DNA from: Acidiferrum sp963764675
GTDB lineage: Bacteria; Acidobacteriota; Terriglobia; Acidiferrales; UBA7541
Assembly (NCBI GenBank): GCA_963764675.1
Contig: CAVXTQ010000008.1
Coordinates: 372,001 to 436,000, forward strand
DNA: 64,000 bases
Direction: 5' to 3'
Shown: in pieces, positions 32,908 through 41,543 of the stretch
Numbering within the stretch: the first letter of the stretch is position 1
Layout of the letters: the number at the start of each line of letters is the position of its first letter
Translations under genes and position numbers: made by a program
The notes under the pieces: model-generated
What the model saw: the letters and a program-made list of their open reading frames with translations, nothing else
Told to the model about the DNA's origin: nothing
Database searches by the model: none

Positions 32908-34371
32908 ATGATCATTTTGTTCAATCCGCGCTCGACAAAACCGCGCAACCGGCGGTTGCCGCTGTCGGTTCTTGCGCTCGGCGCAGTCCTCGAAGGCCGT
33001 GAAGACTACGAAATCGTCGACGGCAATCTGGACGACAACCCCACGCAAACGATTCTGCGTTTGCTGCAGGAGCGCGAAGTAGAAATGCTGGGCGTCACCG
33101 TAATGCCGGGGCCGCAGATGGCCGCCGCGGTCGAGAGTTGCCAGGAAGTCCGCCGGCGGTATCCGAAGATTCCGATTGTCTGGGGCGGCTATTTTCCGTC
33201 TATCTACAGCGACGCGGCGCTGAACGCGCGCTACGTCGACTACGTCGTGCGCGGACAAGGCGAAGACACGCTGCTCCAGCTCCTGGAAGCGATGCGCGGC
33301 ACAAGGAAACTTGAGAGCATCCAGGGTCTGTCTTACAAGGATGTCTTCGGCCTCCATCGGCACAATCCCGAACGGCTGATGAAAGGCCCGGACGCATTTC
33401 CGTGGACGCCGTTCCACAAGGTTCCCGTCGAGAAATATCTTCGTCCTTCTTTTTTTGGCAAACGCACGGTGGTGCACCACGCCAGCATTGGCTGCCCGTT
33501 CCGTTGCAGTTTCTGTGGAATCCATGCGGCCTACGGCAATCGCGAACGCATGGAGAGTCCGGCGCGCACCGAAGCCATTTTGCGGCATCTGGTGACGCAA
33601 TACGGCGCCGATTCCGTGCAGTTTTACGACATGAACTTCTTCCTGCGCGAGGACCATGCCCGCGATCTGGCGGATCGCATGGCTCCGCTGAACCTACAGT
33701 GGTGGTGCGAGGCGCGGATCGACATCATCAACAAGTATTCTGACGCCACTCTTGCCGCCATTCGCCGCGCGGGCTGCACGATGGTCTTCTTCGGCGCGGA
33801 GTCCGGCTCGGACTGGGTACTGAAGGAGATGGAAAAGGACATTACCACCGAAGAGACCCTGAATGTCGCGCGGCGCATTCGGCAGTTCGACATCATCCCG
33901 GAGTTTTCGTTCGTGATCGGAAATCCCCGCGATCCAGAACGCGACACGCGGGAAACGCTGCAGTTTATCCGGACGATCAAGCGGATCAATCCCAAGTCGG
34001 AAATCATCATGTACCACTACACGCCCGTGCCGCAGAGAACGGCAATGTACGGCAACATCGATGGGCAGATCGCGTTTCCCACCACTCCCGACGAATGGGC
34101 TACCAAGCGCTGGATGGACTTCACGCTGCGCATCGACCCGAACACGCCTTGGCTCGCGCGTAAGACCAAGAACTTGATCGACAACTTCGAGGTCGTGGTC
34201 AGCTCGCGCTGGCCCACAGTGCAGGACATCCGGGCGCCTCGCTGGAGCCGTGCTCTACTGAAAACGCTCAGCGCATGGCGATACTCTGCGAAAATTTACG
34301 CATATCCAAAGGAACTTCGTTGGGCGCACCAATTCATCAATCTGCGCAAGCCAAAGGCGGAAAGCCTTTAG
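32908..34371 (+). CDS. Radical SAM protein with B12-binding-like N-terminal domain (5)
   Basis: The 487-aa protein has RLPLSVLALGAVLEGREDYE, VWGGYFPSIYSDAALNARYV and VVRGQGEDTLLQLLEA in its N-domain; the cluster motif is CPFRCSFC (Cys196, Cys200, Cys203); the barrel has FGAESGSDWVLKEMEKDI. It belongs to the same broad class as the other four but is the most divergent of the set. GAGGTGAAG precedes the ATG. It is followed after 17 bases by the methyltransferase-amidohydrolase fusion. Confidence 0.92.
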   Translation: MIILFNPRSTKPRNRRLPLSVLALGAVLEGREDYEIVDGNLDDNPTQTILRLLQEREVEMLGVTVMPGPQMAAAVESCQEVRRRYPKIPIVWGGYFPSIYSDAALNARYVDYVVRGQGEDTLLQLLEAMRGTRKLESIQGLSYKDVFGLHRHNPERLMKGPDAFPWTPFHKVPVEKYLRPSFFGKRTVVHHASIGCPFRCSFCGIHAAYGNRERMESPARTEAILRHLVTQYGADSVQFYDMNFFLREDHARDLADRMAPLNLQWWCEARIDIINKYSDATLAAIRRAGCTMVFFGAESGSDWVLKEMEKDITTEETLNVARRIRQFDIIPEFSFVIGNPRDPERDTRETLQFIRTIKRINPKSEIIMYHYTPVPQRTAMYGNIDGQIAFPTTPDEWATKRWMDFTLRIDPNTPWLARKTKNLIDNFEVVVSSRWPTVQDIRAPRWSRALLKTLSAWRYSAKIYAYPKELRWAHQFINLRKPKAESL

Positions 34372-34388
34372 GCAGCGAGCAGATCGCG

Positions 34389-36353
34389 ATGGCTAGTTCG
34401 GCGTCCGTGGGAGGTGTTTCTCCCAGGGATGGCTATCGATTGGCATCGCACGTTTATGATGCCGAGCCCAATCCGATGCTTTCGCTCGAGCAACGCTTTC
34501 TGGAGCGACTCCTGCCGCCGGTGGCTGGGCTCGACGCCGTCGATCTTGGTTGCGGCACGGGTCGTTGGACCGCGAAGCTTGCCTTGCAGGCTCCGCGCAG
34601 TCTGGTCGGAGTTGATTCCTCCGCTGAAATGCTGGCGCAGGCCAAGCGTAAGCTCGGGGATGCCGCAAAGTGGGTGATTGCCGATTGCGCTGACTTGCCG
34701 TTTCCGCGTTCCTCAGCCGACCTGATTATCTGCTCGTTTTTAGCGAGTTACGTACAGGATCTCGCGAAGTTCGCCGAACAAATCCGGCGCCTGTTGCGTC
34801 CCGGCGGGGTCGTTTTCATCAGCGATCTACACCCGGCGACTGCCTCCAAGCTAGGTTGGCGACGCGGATTCCACGTCGACGGATCATTCGTCGATATCGC
34901 GACGTACGCAAGGCCCATTCAGAAAATTCTCGCGCCGTTCGCGGATCTGGGAATCCACGCCGACGCGGCGCTGGAACCGCAATTTGGCGATCCGGAATTC
35001 GAATTGTTCCAGCGGGCGGGGAAAACCGAAGCGTTTCATGCTGCTGCCGGCCATTCAGCGATCTACATTCTTCAATTGAGCCTGAAGCGCCATCGTGCTT
35101 CGAAAGTGCGAAAGACAATCCCGGCGCGGGCGCTTAAATATCTCGCCGGCGCTCGCGTGGCCCTCGGTGCCAGCGAAAGCACGCACGCAGATATCGGTCT
35201 TGAAGACGGTCGAATCGCTCTTCTAGGCCGGCACGACGCGCCGATCGCGGACCGCGTGACGAACCGCAGGCGCTGGGTCGATCTGAGCGGCTTTTTGCTT
35301 CTCCCAGGCTTGGTGAACGCTCACGATCATCTCGAGTTTGCCTTGTTTCCTCGGCTCGGCCGGGGCGGTTACAGCAACTTCGTCGAGTGGGCGGACGATA
35401 TTCATCGCCCAGGAAGTTCCCCGGTGCGCGAGCATCGCGCTGTTCCTAAGAACACGCGGCTCTGGTGGGGTGGAATCCGCAATCTGCTTGGTGGCGTCAC
35501 CACGGTTTGTCATCACAATCCCTACGTCGCAGCAGTGTTCGATAGCGGATTTGCCGTCCGGGTATTGCGCGATTTCAGCTGGGCCCACTCGCTGCCGATG
35601 GACCACGATCTTGCCGCGAAGCAAAAAAGCGCCGGCCCCGATCAACCTTTTATCGTTCACTTGGCCGAAGGCGTGGACGCGCAAAGCGCCGAGGAGATTT
35701 TCCGTCTGGCGCGAGAGCAAGCGCTCGACGACCGGACCGTCATCGTGCATGGTTTAGGTCTCGACGAGCGCGGCTTCACTCTGCTGCGATCCGTAGGTGC
35801 GGCGCTGATCTGGTGTCCCACGTCGAACGCTTTCCTTTTTGGACGCACTCACGATCGCCACACGATCGAGGGTCTTCCCAAGGTGGCTCTAGGAAGCGAT
35901 TCACCGCTTACGGCGCAGGGCGATCTCTTGGACGAAATTCGCTTTGCCCACGAAACCGCCGGGATGCCCGCCGAAGACTTGTATTCCCTGGTGACCACCC
36001 GTGCCGCGCAGGTGTTGAGGCTCCGGGACGGCAAGGGCTCGCTCCGCATTAGCGCACCCGCGGATTTCGTCGGCGTGCGCGACACCGGCCTTTCACCCGC
36101 TCAGAGGCTTGCAGGACTTTCCAGCCGCGACGTGGAATTGGTGATCATCGGCGGCTGCGTGCAACTCGCTTCCACCGACGTGCTCGCGCGGCTTCCCCGC
36201 CTTGTGACCACCGGGCTGCGCCCTCTCGAAGTCGACGGGGAAATCCGCTGGATTCGAGCACCGCTGGACCGCTTGTTCCGCGAAACGCAAAAGCATCTTC
36301 CCGGCGAGATCAACCTGGGAGGCAAGCGAGTGCGCCATGGCCTCCCTGCGTGA
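34389..36353 (+). CDS. Methyltransferase-amidohydrolase fusion protein
   Basis: The 654-aa product joins two enzymes. Residues about 1-235 are a class I methyltransferase (VDLGCGTGRWTAK at 51-63, VGVDSSAEMLAQA, then FPRSSADLIICSF). From about 250 on it is a metal-dependent amidohydrolase of the chlorohydrolase/deaminase type: LPGLVNAHDHLEF gives His312 and His314, VHLAEG His424 and Glu427, VIVHGLGL His454, and ALGSDSPLT Asp504, so all expected metal and catalytic ligands are present. Flanking beta-sandwich segments (about 250-300 and 560-610) fit the family. The stop lies inside the start of the next gene. I know no described enzyme with this order; the amidohydrolase may deaminate or hydrolyse a C-N bond in the cluster's product. 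ATG 34389 starts the recognisable protein. Confidence 0.88.
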   Translation: MASSASVGGVSPRDGYRLASHVYDAEPNPMLSLEQRFLERLLPPVAGLDAVDLGCGTGRWTAKLALQAPRSLVGVDSSAEMLAQAKRKLGDAAKWVIADCADLPFPRSSADLIICSFLASYVQDLAKFAEQIRRLLRPGGVVFISDLHPATASKLGWRRGFHVDGSFVDIATYARPIQKILAPFADLGIHADAALEPQFGDPEFELFQRAGKTEAFHAAAGHSAIYILQLSLKRHRASKVRKTIPARALKYLAGARVALGASESTHADIGLEDGRIALLGRHDAPIADRVTNRRRWVDLSGFLLLPGLVNAHDHLEFALFPRLGRGGYSNFVEWADDIHRPGSSPVREHRAVPKNTRLWWGGIRNLLGGVTTVCHHNPYVAAVFDSGFAVRVLRDFSWAHSLPMDHDLAAKQKSAGPDQPFIVHLAEGVDAQSAEEIFRLAREQALDDRTVIVHGLGLDERGFTLLRSVGAALIWCPTSNAFLFGRTHDRHTIEGLPKVALGSDSPLTAQGDLLDEIRFAHETAGMPAEDLYSLVTTRAAQVLRLRDGKGSLRISAPADFVGVRDTGLSPAQRLAGLSSRDVELVIIGGCVQLASTDVLARLPRLVTTGLRPLEVDGEIRWIRAPLDRLFRETQKHLPGEINLGGKRVRHGLPA

Positions 36354-37380
36354 ACTTGTGACCATAACTGGCGCAAGCGAGCTCGAGCGCCGGCGCATAA
36401 CGAATCTCCCGGTCCTGGTCCTGCACGTTCACAGCTCGTGCAACTGCCGCTGCGTGATGTGCGACATCTGGAAGAGCAAAGAGTCGCGCACGCTTCGTCC
36501 CGCGGATTTGGAGCCGCATCTCGAATCCATCCGCCGACTGGGTGTGCACTGGGTCGTTTTCTCTGGTGGAGAACCCCTGCTTAACCAGGAATTGCCGCAG
36601 CTTTGCGCGATTCTCCGCCGCGAAAATATTCGGTTGACGCTCCTCACCACCGGACTGCTGCTCGAAAAACACGCTACGCAAGTGGCGGAATCTTTCGACG
36701 ACGCCATCGTTTCCCTGGATGGGCCCGAACCGGTTCACAATGCCATTCGACGCGTCGACAAAGCTTTCGCGCTGATTCAGTCAGGCATAGCCGCTGTCAG
36801 AAAGCGTCGTCCTGAATTTCGGGTCACCGCCCGAACCACGATCCAGAAAGCCAATCATCGGTATCTCCGCGAGACGGTGGCCGCGGCAAAATTCCTGGAT
36901 TTGGACGGCATCTCGTTTCTCGCCGCCGACCTGACGTCGGAAGCGTTCAATCGGCCGGAGGCGTGGTCTGCGGAGCGTCAAAGCGAGGTCGCGCTGTCTC
37001 GCGAGGAACTAAGCGCACTCGAAGCCGAAATTGACTCGCTCATCGGCGATAACGGCCCAGACATCCATAGCGGATACATCGCCGAGTCCCCCGACAAGCT
37101 CCGCCGCATCGCGCGTCACTTCCGGGCACACCTTGGCCTTGAGCGAGACGAATCGCCGCTTTGCAACGCTCCCTGGACTTCAGCGGTAATTGAAACGGAC
37201 GGCACGGTCCGCCCGTGTTTCTTTCACCGGGCGGTCGGCAACCTCCGCCATATGAGTCTCGAAGAGGCGATCAACGGGGCGGACGCCATGGCATTCCGTT
37301 CGGCGCTGGATATTCCAAACAATTTCACGTGCAATCGCTGCGTTTGTTCGCTGAACTACCGGTCCGTCGACGCGCTCTGA
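36337..37380 (+). CDS. Radical SAM protein, MoaA/SPASM-like, without a B12 domain (6)
   Basis: The 347-aa protein has the cluster motif CNCRCVMC (Cys35, Cys39, Cys42, with an extra Cys37) at the N-terminus, the SAM-binding GGE in VVFSGGEPLLNQE and IVSLDGPEPVHN. Its C-terminus has a Cys pattern (CNAPW, RPCFFH, CNRCVC) like the SPASM/twitch auxiliary-cluster region. This architecture acts on peptides, sugars or cofactors and differs from the five B12-type proteins upstream. It overlaps the fusion gene by 17 bases and its 3' end overlaps the convergent cytochrome gene by 25 bases. It is the last gene of the cluster. Confidence 0.92.
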   Translation: MASLRELVTITGASELERRRITNLPVLVLHVHSSCNCRCVMCDIWKSKESRTLRPADLEPHLESIRRLGVHWVVFSGGEPLLNQELPQLCAILRRENIRLTLLTTGLLLEKHATQVAESFDDAIVSLDGPEPVHNAIRRVDKAFALIQSGIAAVRKRRPEFRVTARTTIQKANHRYLRETVAAAKFLDLDGISFLAADLTSEAFNRPEAWSAERQSEVALSREELSALEAEIDSLIGDNGPDIHSGYIAESPDKLRRIARHFRAHLGLERDESPLCNAPWTSAVIETDGTVRPCFFHRAVGNLRHMSLEEAINGADAMAFRSALDIPNNFTCNRCVCSLNYRSVDAL

Positions 37381-37877
37381 CGAGAAGAACCATTGGTCTC
37401 GCCCCTGTAGATGGCCGGCTCACCCAGACTACCCGCGGGCGGCAGATGGCGGATGTACAGCACCGTGGACCAGATCTCCTCGTCGGTCAGAATCCCTCGG
37501 GCGGCAGGCATTCCAGAAGGGAAGAGACCGTTCTCGATCACCCACTTCAGTTGTCCGTCCGTGTAGGACTGAACTTCCGGCGATGCCAGCGACGGCACTG
37601 GTGGCGCCATGTTCTGCGCGAACGGCACGCCCGTGTTCTGCCCGTCCAGGCCGTGGCAAGTCACGCAAAAATGAGAAAAGCTGTCCTTACCTGCTGCGAT
37701 GTGATCGGGCGTGGACGCTAGCGGGTTCTTTGCTTCTCTGTTGCGGACGGAAACCCAGTGCTTCGTCTGAGTGACAACCGCGGCTTCCCATTTTGCTGGA
37801 GGTGTTGCCTTGCACCCTGCGACGAAGGCCATCGACAGAAGCAATGAAGTAGTGGTCCGGTGATTCCACCTGTTCAT
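37356..37877 (-). CDS. Cytochrome c lipoprotein
   Basis: The 173-aa precursor has a lipoprotein signal (SLLLSMAFVAGC, lipid-modified Cys22) and one c-type haem site CVTCH (Cys71, Cys74, His75), with a Met axial ligand candidate in FPSGMPA and the 'W..V.Y.R' helix (EIWSTVLYIRHLP) of small class I cytochromes. ATG 37877 overlaps the stop of the CuA protein by four bases (ATGA), so they are co-translated. It probably shuttles electrons at the outer face of the inner membrane together with the CuA protein; no oxidase subunit I is encoded nearby. Confidence 0.88.
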   Translation of the reverse strand: MNRWNHRTTTSLLLSMAFVAGCKATPPAKWEAAVVTQTKHWVSVRNREAKNPLASTPDHIAAGKDSFSHFCVTCHGLDGQNTGVPFAQNMAPPVPSLASPEVQSYTDGQLKWVIENGLFPSGMPAARGILTDEEIWSTVLYIRHLPPAGSLGEPAIYRGETNGSSRQSASTDR

Positions 37878-38233
37878 TCGACGACGTGTACCGTGAAAGT
37901 CATCGACCCGTGACCCTTGCCGCAGAAATGCGCGCACTGGCCTTGAAACGTCCCTGCTGTTTCCGGAGTCAGCGTCAGGTCTTCCGCCTGCCCCTTTTTC
38001 ACTTCAGTGCGAATGCCCAACTGCTCGATCACCAGTCCGTGGGTTACATCCTCCGAATGGACGGTAAGTATCACGGGATCGCCCTTCTTCACTGTGATTT
38101 CGCTGGGCTCAAAGGAAAATCGGCGGGCTACGACATCAATGTGTTGTGGGCTTGTGGCCTGACGGCCAAGCACTGTTGCGGTCAGAGCTAGCGCGCTCAA
38201 TGTGATTGTTACCATTTTCAAATTCAATTTCAT
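37874..38233 (-). CDS. Small CuA-type cupredoxin (cytochrome oxidase subunit II-like)
   Basis: The 119-aa protein is a short cupredoxin after a signal peptide or membrane anchor (MVTITLSALALTATVLG). It carries a complete CuA-like ligand set: His65 (DVTHGLVI), Cys100, Cys104, His108 and Met111 in CAHFCGKGHGSM. The usual CxExC Glu, which contributes only its backbone carbonyl, is replaced by His102. The domain is like the periplasmic part of oxidase or N2O-reductase proteins but stands alone. It is first of a two-gene operon with a cytochrome c lipoprotein. Electron transfer or copper delivery are both possible. Confidence 0.87.
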   Translation of the reverse strand: MKLNLKMVTITLSALALTATVLGRQATSPQHIDVVARRFSFEPSEITVKKGDPVILTVHSEDVTHGLVIEQLGIRTEVKKGQAEDLTLTPETAGTFQGQCAHFCGKGHGSMTFTVHVVE

Positions 38234-38410
38234 CTCTTGCTACTCCATTTTCCGTCTCTATTAGACTAAGACGCCGGTATGCCATCGGAAGTTGCTCCCG
38301 CAGCCCGGCATTTGTGCGCAGCCAGCGCGGGCCGCCCTATTGCGATATCGTCTGGCCGGGCTCGCGCAATCTACGCACTACTAAATTTAGACCCTAGCTA
38401 ACAGAAAAAT

Positions 38411-38437
38411 GTCACCCGGAAGTTAAATGCGGGTCAC
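38411..38437 (+). promoter_or_regulatory. Triple 11-bp-spaced GTCAC repeat (site E), acyltransferase/CuA intergenic region
   Basis: GTCAC at 38411, GTTAA at 38422 and GTCAC at 38433 are spaced exactly 11 bp, with the flank GTCACGATTG resembling sites C and G. It lies between the divergent CuA gene and the acyltransferase gene and may serve either. Its presence argues that the acyltransferase start is downstream of 38437. Confidence 0.6.
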
Positions 38438-38526
38438 GATTGCGAATTAGTTCTCGCAGAGCGCTCGTACCGGAAACAGCATTGGAGGTCTTTTCTCTTA
38501 GAGTTTTACAACGCACAGACATTTCA

Positions 38527-39765
38527 GTGACATTCGGACGAGAACTGCCTCGTAACGTTTCCGATATAGCCGTGCATTCCCTCCCGCAACTCTTGAGCGC
38601 TGCGCGCACTCCGAGCCGTTCCCGCGACCGCGTCGCTCTTGCCGCGGAACCCGCCGAACGCTACCAGTTTCAATATCTGCCGCAGTTGGATGGATTTCGT
38701 GGCGCGGCTATTCTTCTGGTCTTGTTTGCGCACACCGTCGAATCTTCGGCTGTGCCTTTGAAGTGGATGGTGCTGGCAGGCCCTTTGGGCGCTCTCGGCG
38801 TGTCGTTGTTTCTCGTTTTGAGTGGATTCTTGATTACCGGTCTTCTGTTTGCCGAACGTCAAGAAACCAGCAATATTTCTCTCCGAAACTTTTATTTGCG
38901 CCGCGTCTTGCGTCTGCTCCCCGCCCTGTTCGTTTTTCTTGCCGTAACGTGGGTGTTGGTCAAGTCGCACACGATTCCGTACATATCGAACTGGGAGTTC
39001 GCCGCGTGCCTGCTCTACGCGCGCAACTTTTACGGCCAGAGTATGGCGCTGGGACACATTTGGTCGCTCTCCCTCGAAGAACAGTTCTATCTTTGTTGGC
39101 CCGTTCTGCTTCTGGTGTTGCCCAGGAAGTGGCTTCTCCGCGTGGCAGTGGCCGCAACGTTTGCGATCGCCACCTTCCGTGCCTTCGCGATCCATTTTGA
39201 TTGGTTTCACCTGCCAGAGTCGGTCTACTACATGCGGCCCTATTTCAGGTTCGACTCGCTGCTCATCGGTGCTTGCCTGGCCTTGGCCCTGGCTTCCTGG
39301 CCGAGCCTTCTGGAGCGGACTCGGTCCGTCACGCGCCGACTGCCCGTGGGTTTACTCTGGCTTCCGCTTCTGGCTTGGTCGATCTTTGGAATGCGCTTCA
39401 ATCAGTGCTTCTACCAATCGATTCAGCTGGGCCTTGCCGTTGTGCTCCTCGCGCAATTGGTTGTAGGGGAAGGGCGTTGGCTGCAGCGGTTCTTTCGGCA
39501 TCCCATTCTGCGTTACCTGGGTAAGATCTCTTATGCGCTCTATCTGTGGCAGGAACTTTTCTTGCTGGCGAGGCCCCCATCTTGGACCTTGTGGGACACT
39601 CTTCCCGTGTGGCTCTTGCCGCCCCTGATCCTGGCGATGCTCTCGTATCATTTCCTCGAATCGCCCGCGCTGCGCCTGAAGAAGCGCTTTGAGTACGCGC
39701 CGCTACGCCGAGAACTGAAACTCGGCGGCGAATCCACGGGCCTCGCTGTCCCTCGTCCGGTTTAA
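38527..39765 (+). CDS. Acyltransferase 3 family membrane protein (OafA-like)
   Basis: The protein (about 412 aa from the GTG at 38527) begins its conserved part with YLPQLDGFRGAAILLVLFAHTVE, the family's 'LDGLRG..ALLVLLFH' signature including the catalytic-type His. About ten transmembrane helices follow, with LYARNFYGQSMALGHIWSLS, then LEEQFYLCWP, the typical second signature. Such enzymes O-acetylate or acylate sugars of surface polysaccharides and lipids. The start is uncertain: the frame is open from 38440 and GTG codons at 38527 and 38572 are alternatives, none with a good ribosome binding site. It is followed by a GT-C-like gene 15 bases on. Confidence 0.85.
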   Translation: MTFGRELPRNVSDIAVHSLPQLLSAARTPSRSRDRVALAAEPAERYQFQYLPQLDGFRGAAILLVLFAHTVESSAVPLKWMVLAGPLGALGVSLFLVLSGFLITGLLFAERQETSNISLRNFYLRRVLRLLPALFVFLAVTWVLVKSHTIPYISNWEFAACLLYARNFYGQSMALGHIWSLSLEEQFYLCWPVLLLVLPRKWLLRVAVAATFAIATFRAFAIHFDWFHLPESVYYMRPYFRFDSLLIGACLALALASWPSLLERTRSVTRRLPVGLLWLPLLAWSIFGMRFNQCFYQSIQLGLAVVLLAQLVVGEGRWLQRFFRHPILRYLGKISYALYLWQELFLLARPPSWTLWDTLPVWLLPPLILAMLSYHFLESPALRLKKRFEYAPLRRELKLGGESTGLAVPRPV

Positions 39766-39780
39766 TCAACGAACGAGACC

Positions 39781-41328
39781 ATGCACTCTTCTATCGTCAC
39801 CAAGCCAACGTCCCGGCGCCTGTGGCAGAGGCCCATGGCGTGGTTGATCCTCGCGAGCTTTGCCTTCCTTTACCTCCAGCTCTTCGTACCTCCGTTTACG
39901 CCCATTTGGACGGGTGGAGACGAGATCATTTTCCTCGCAGACGCCTCGAGAATGCTCGACGGACAAGTGCTCTACCGCGACTTTACGCAGATGACCTTCC
40001 CGGCTACCGACGTTCTCTACTTTGCGGCGTTCAAGGTCTTTGGCGCGCGCATGTGGATTCCCAACCTCATGCTTCTGCTCTTGGGAGTGAGCTTAACTTG
40101 CGTCGCATACTTCCTAGCGGACCGCATCAAGCTCGGCAAAGCCACGTTTCTTCCGCCGCTGCTCTTCCTCACGCTCGTGTATCGAGACCGGCTTGACGCG
40201 ACTCACCATTGGTACAGCGTACTTGCCACATTGGCCGCGCTGGCGGTGCTCATCGATCGACGCACACACCGCCGCATAGCGGTCGCAGGTGCGCTGTGCG
40301 GCCTCGCCGCTTGCTTCACGCAGAGTTTGGGTCTGCTGACTCTTCTGGCCTTCATGGCCTTCCTGTATTGGGAAGCGAAAAAAACTTCGAACACGGACCG
40401 GGTGTGGGTGAAGAAGGAAGCATTGCTGGTCGCCTGTGTTGTTGCCGTCGTTTTGATGGGCACCGGTTACTTCATTCGTGCGGCAGGCTTCGACAAATTC
40501 ATCGATTCCACGATCGTTTTCAGTCTCCGCTACTACCCGAGTTTTCAAGGCGCAAACACTTGGCAAGGCTACATGATCGGTTTGCCGGAATTCCTGCACT
40601 GGCAAAAGGCGCCAAGCCTCCTGGGGTTCTTGTCGATCCACGCCCTGCTTCCCCTTGCCTATATTCTGTTTTTTGTTCGATACCATCGTGATTCTCGCAA
40701 GTCGCCTGGCGAATTGTGGGACCCGCTGATGCTGATCAATCTCGTGGGTTTGTCTTCGCTGATAAGCGTGGCTGCCGCCCCCACCTGGGCCAGGCTGTAC
40801 TACGTTTCTCTGCCCGCTCTGATCTTGTTCACGTGGATGCTTGAGTCCGAAGGACGAGTTGGCCGATTCTTGTGCAACGCGCTGTACGCAATCGCGGCAA
40901 CGCTCATGATCGCCCTGCCAGTTGCCAAACAACTTCATCAGCGCACGTATCTGGATCTGCCCACGGGCCGAACCGCTTTCCTCAATCAAGACGCGTACGC
41001 CCGCTATCGCTGGGCAGCGTCCGAGACCCGGCCCGGGGACTTCTTCTTCGGCGGCTTGTTCCCGGATTTCTATTTCCTATTGAACCTGCGAAATCCTGGT
41101 CCCGTCCCCTTCATCACACCTTACGAATACACGCGCCCCGAAGAAGTGCAAGAGCTTCTGACCGGACTGGAAACAAAGCAGGTCAAGATTGTTCTGTGGA
41201 CTTCGGCCCTCGACTTGCCCACGAATCCGCAGGGTGATCATTTGGGGCCGTTGCGCATTTACATCCGAAATCACTATCACCTCACGCGCAGTTTTCCGGA
41301 GTACGAAGTGTGGTCCCGCAATGATTGA
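39781..41328 (+). CDS. GT-C-type membrane glycosyltransferase-like protein (GT39/ArnT-like)
   Basis: The 515-aa protein has about 10-12 transmembrane helices. After the first one comes an acidic periplasmic loop (PIWTGGDEIIFLADASRMLD, then GQVLYRDF) like the catalytic Asp/Glu loop of polyprenyl-phosphate-sugar-dependent GT-C enzymes. A soluble C-terminal domain of about 110 residues follows the last helices. It is co-directional with and close to the acyltransferase, suggesting that the two decorate the same surface molecule. Donor and acceptor are unknown. Confidence 0.75.
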   Translation: MHSSIVTKPTSRRLWQRPMAWLILASFAFLYLQLFVPPFTPIWTGGDEIIFLADASRMLDGQVLYRDFTQMTFPATDVLYFAAFKVFGARMWIPNLMLLLLGVSLTCVAYFLADRIKLGKATFLPPLLFLTLVYRDRLDATHHWYSVLATLAALAVLIDRRTHRRIAVAGALCGLAACFTQSLGLLTLLAFMAFLYWEAKKTSNTDRVWVKKEALLVACVVAVVLMGTGYFIRAAGFDKFIDSTIVFSLRYYPSFQGANTWQGYMIGLPEFLHWQKAPSLLGFLSIHALLPLAYILFFVRYHRDSRKSPGELWDPLMLINLVGLSSLISVAAAPTWARLYYVSLPALILFTWMLESEGRVGRFLCNALYAIAATLMIALPVAKQLHQRTYLDLPTGRTAFLNQDAYARYRWAASETRPGDFFFGGLFPDFYFLLNLRNPGPVPFITPYEYTRPEEVQELLTGLETKQVKIVLWTSALDLPTNPQGDHLGPLRIYIRNHYHLTRSFPEYEVWSRND

Positions 41329-41387
41329 CCTTTCCCAGATGACTCGCTGACAACCCTACGCAATTCCGTGAGATCCCGTGCACAAAC

Positions 41388-41414
41388 GTGACCCTCATTT
41401 GACCTCAGCGTTAC
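41388..41414 (-). promoter_or_regulatory. Triple 11-bp-spaced GTCAC repeat (site F), porin/cytochrome/GT operon
   Basis: On the plus strand GTGAC (41388), TTGAC (41399) and GTTAC (41410) are each 11 bp apart, reading GTAAC-N6-GTCAA-N6-GTCACG on the minus strand. It sits about 130 bp before the porin-like gene at 41544, the same distance as site A from its operon. Confidence 0.6.
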
Positions 41415-41543
41415 AAGCGTCTTCGTCAAGGCCGTTACCATCAATTGTCCGGTTTGCGGTAGGGGACATTCCTCCTCTGACAGGAGCCGGCGCAGGGCGG
41501 TACTTATCCAGGCGGCCCGCCAAGACTTACGACGATTGAGGCC

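Noticed and set aside
26106..34371. Hopanoid or bacteriochlorophyll radical-SAM genes
   Set aside because: No squalene-hopene cyclase, chlorophyll or carotenoid gene is adjacent, and the proteins do not carry motifs I can tie to HpnP/HpnR/BchE.
23160..37380. Lasso-peptide or other RiPP cluster, suggested by the kinase, nucleotidyltransferase and SPASM radical SAM
   Set aside because: No precursor peptide, leader-binding PqqD-like protein, cyclase or protease was found in the intergenic gaps, which are very short.
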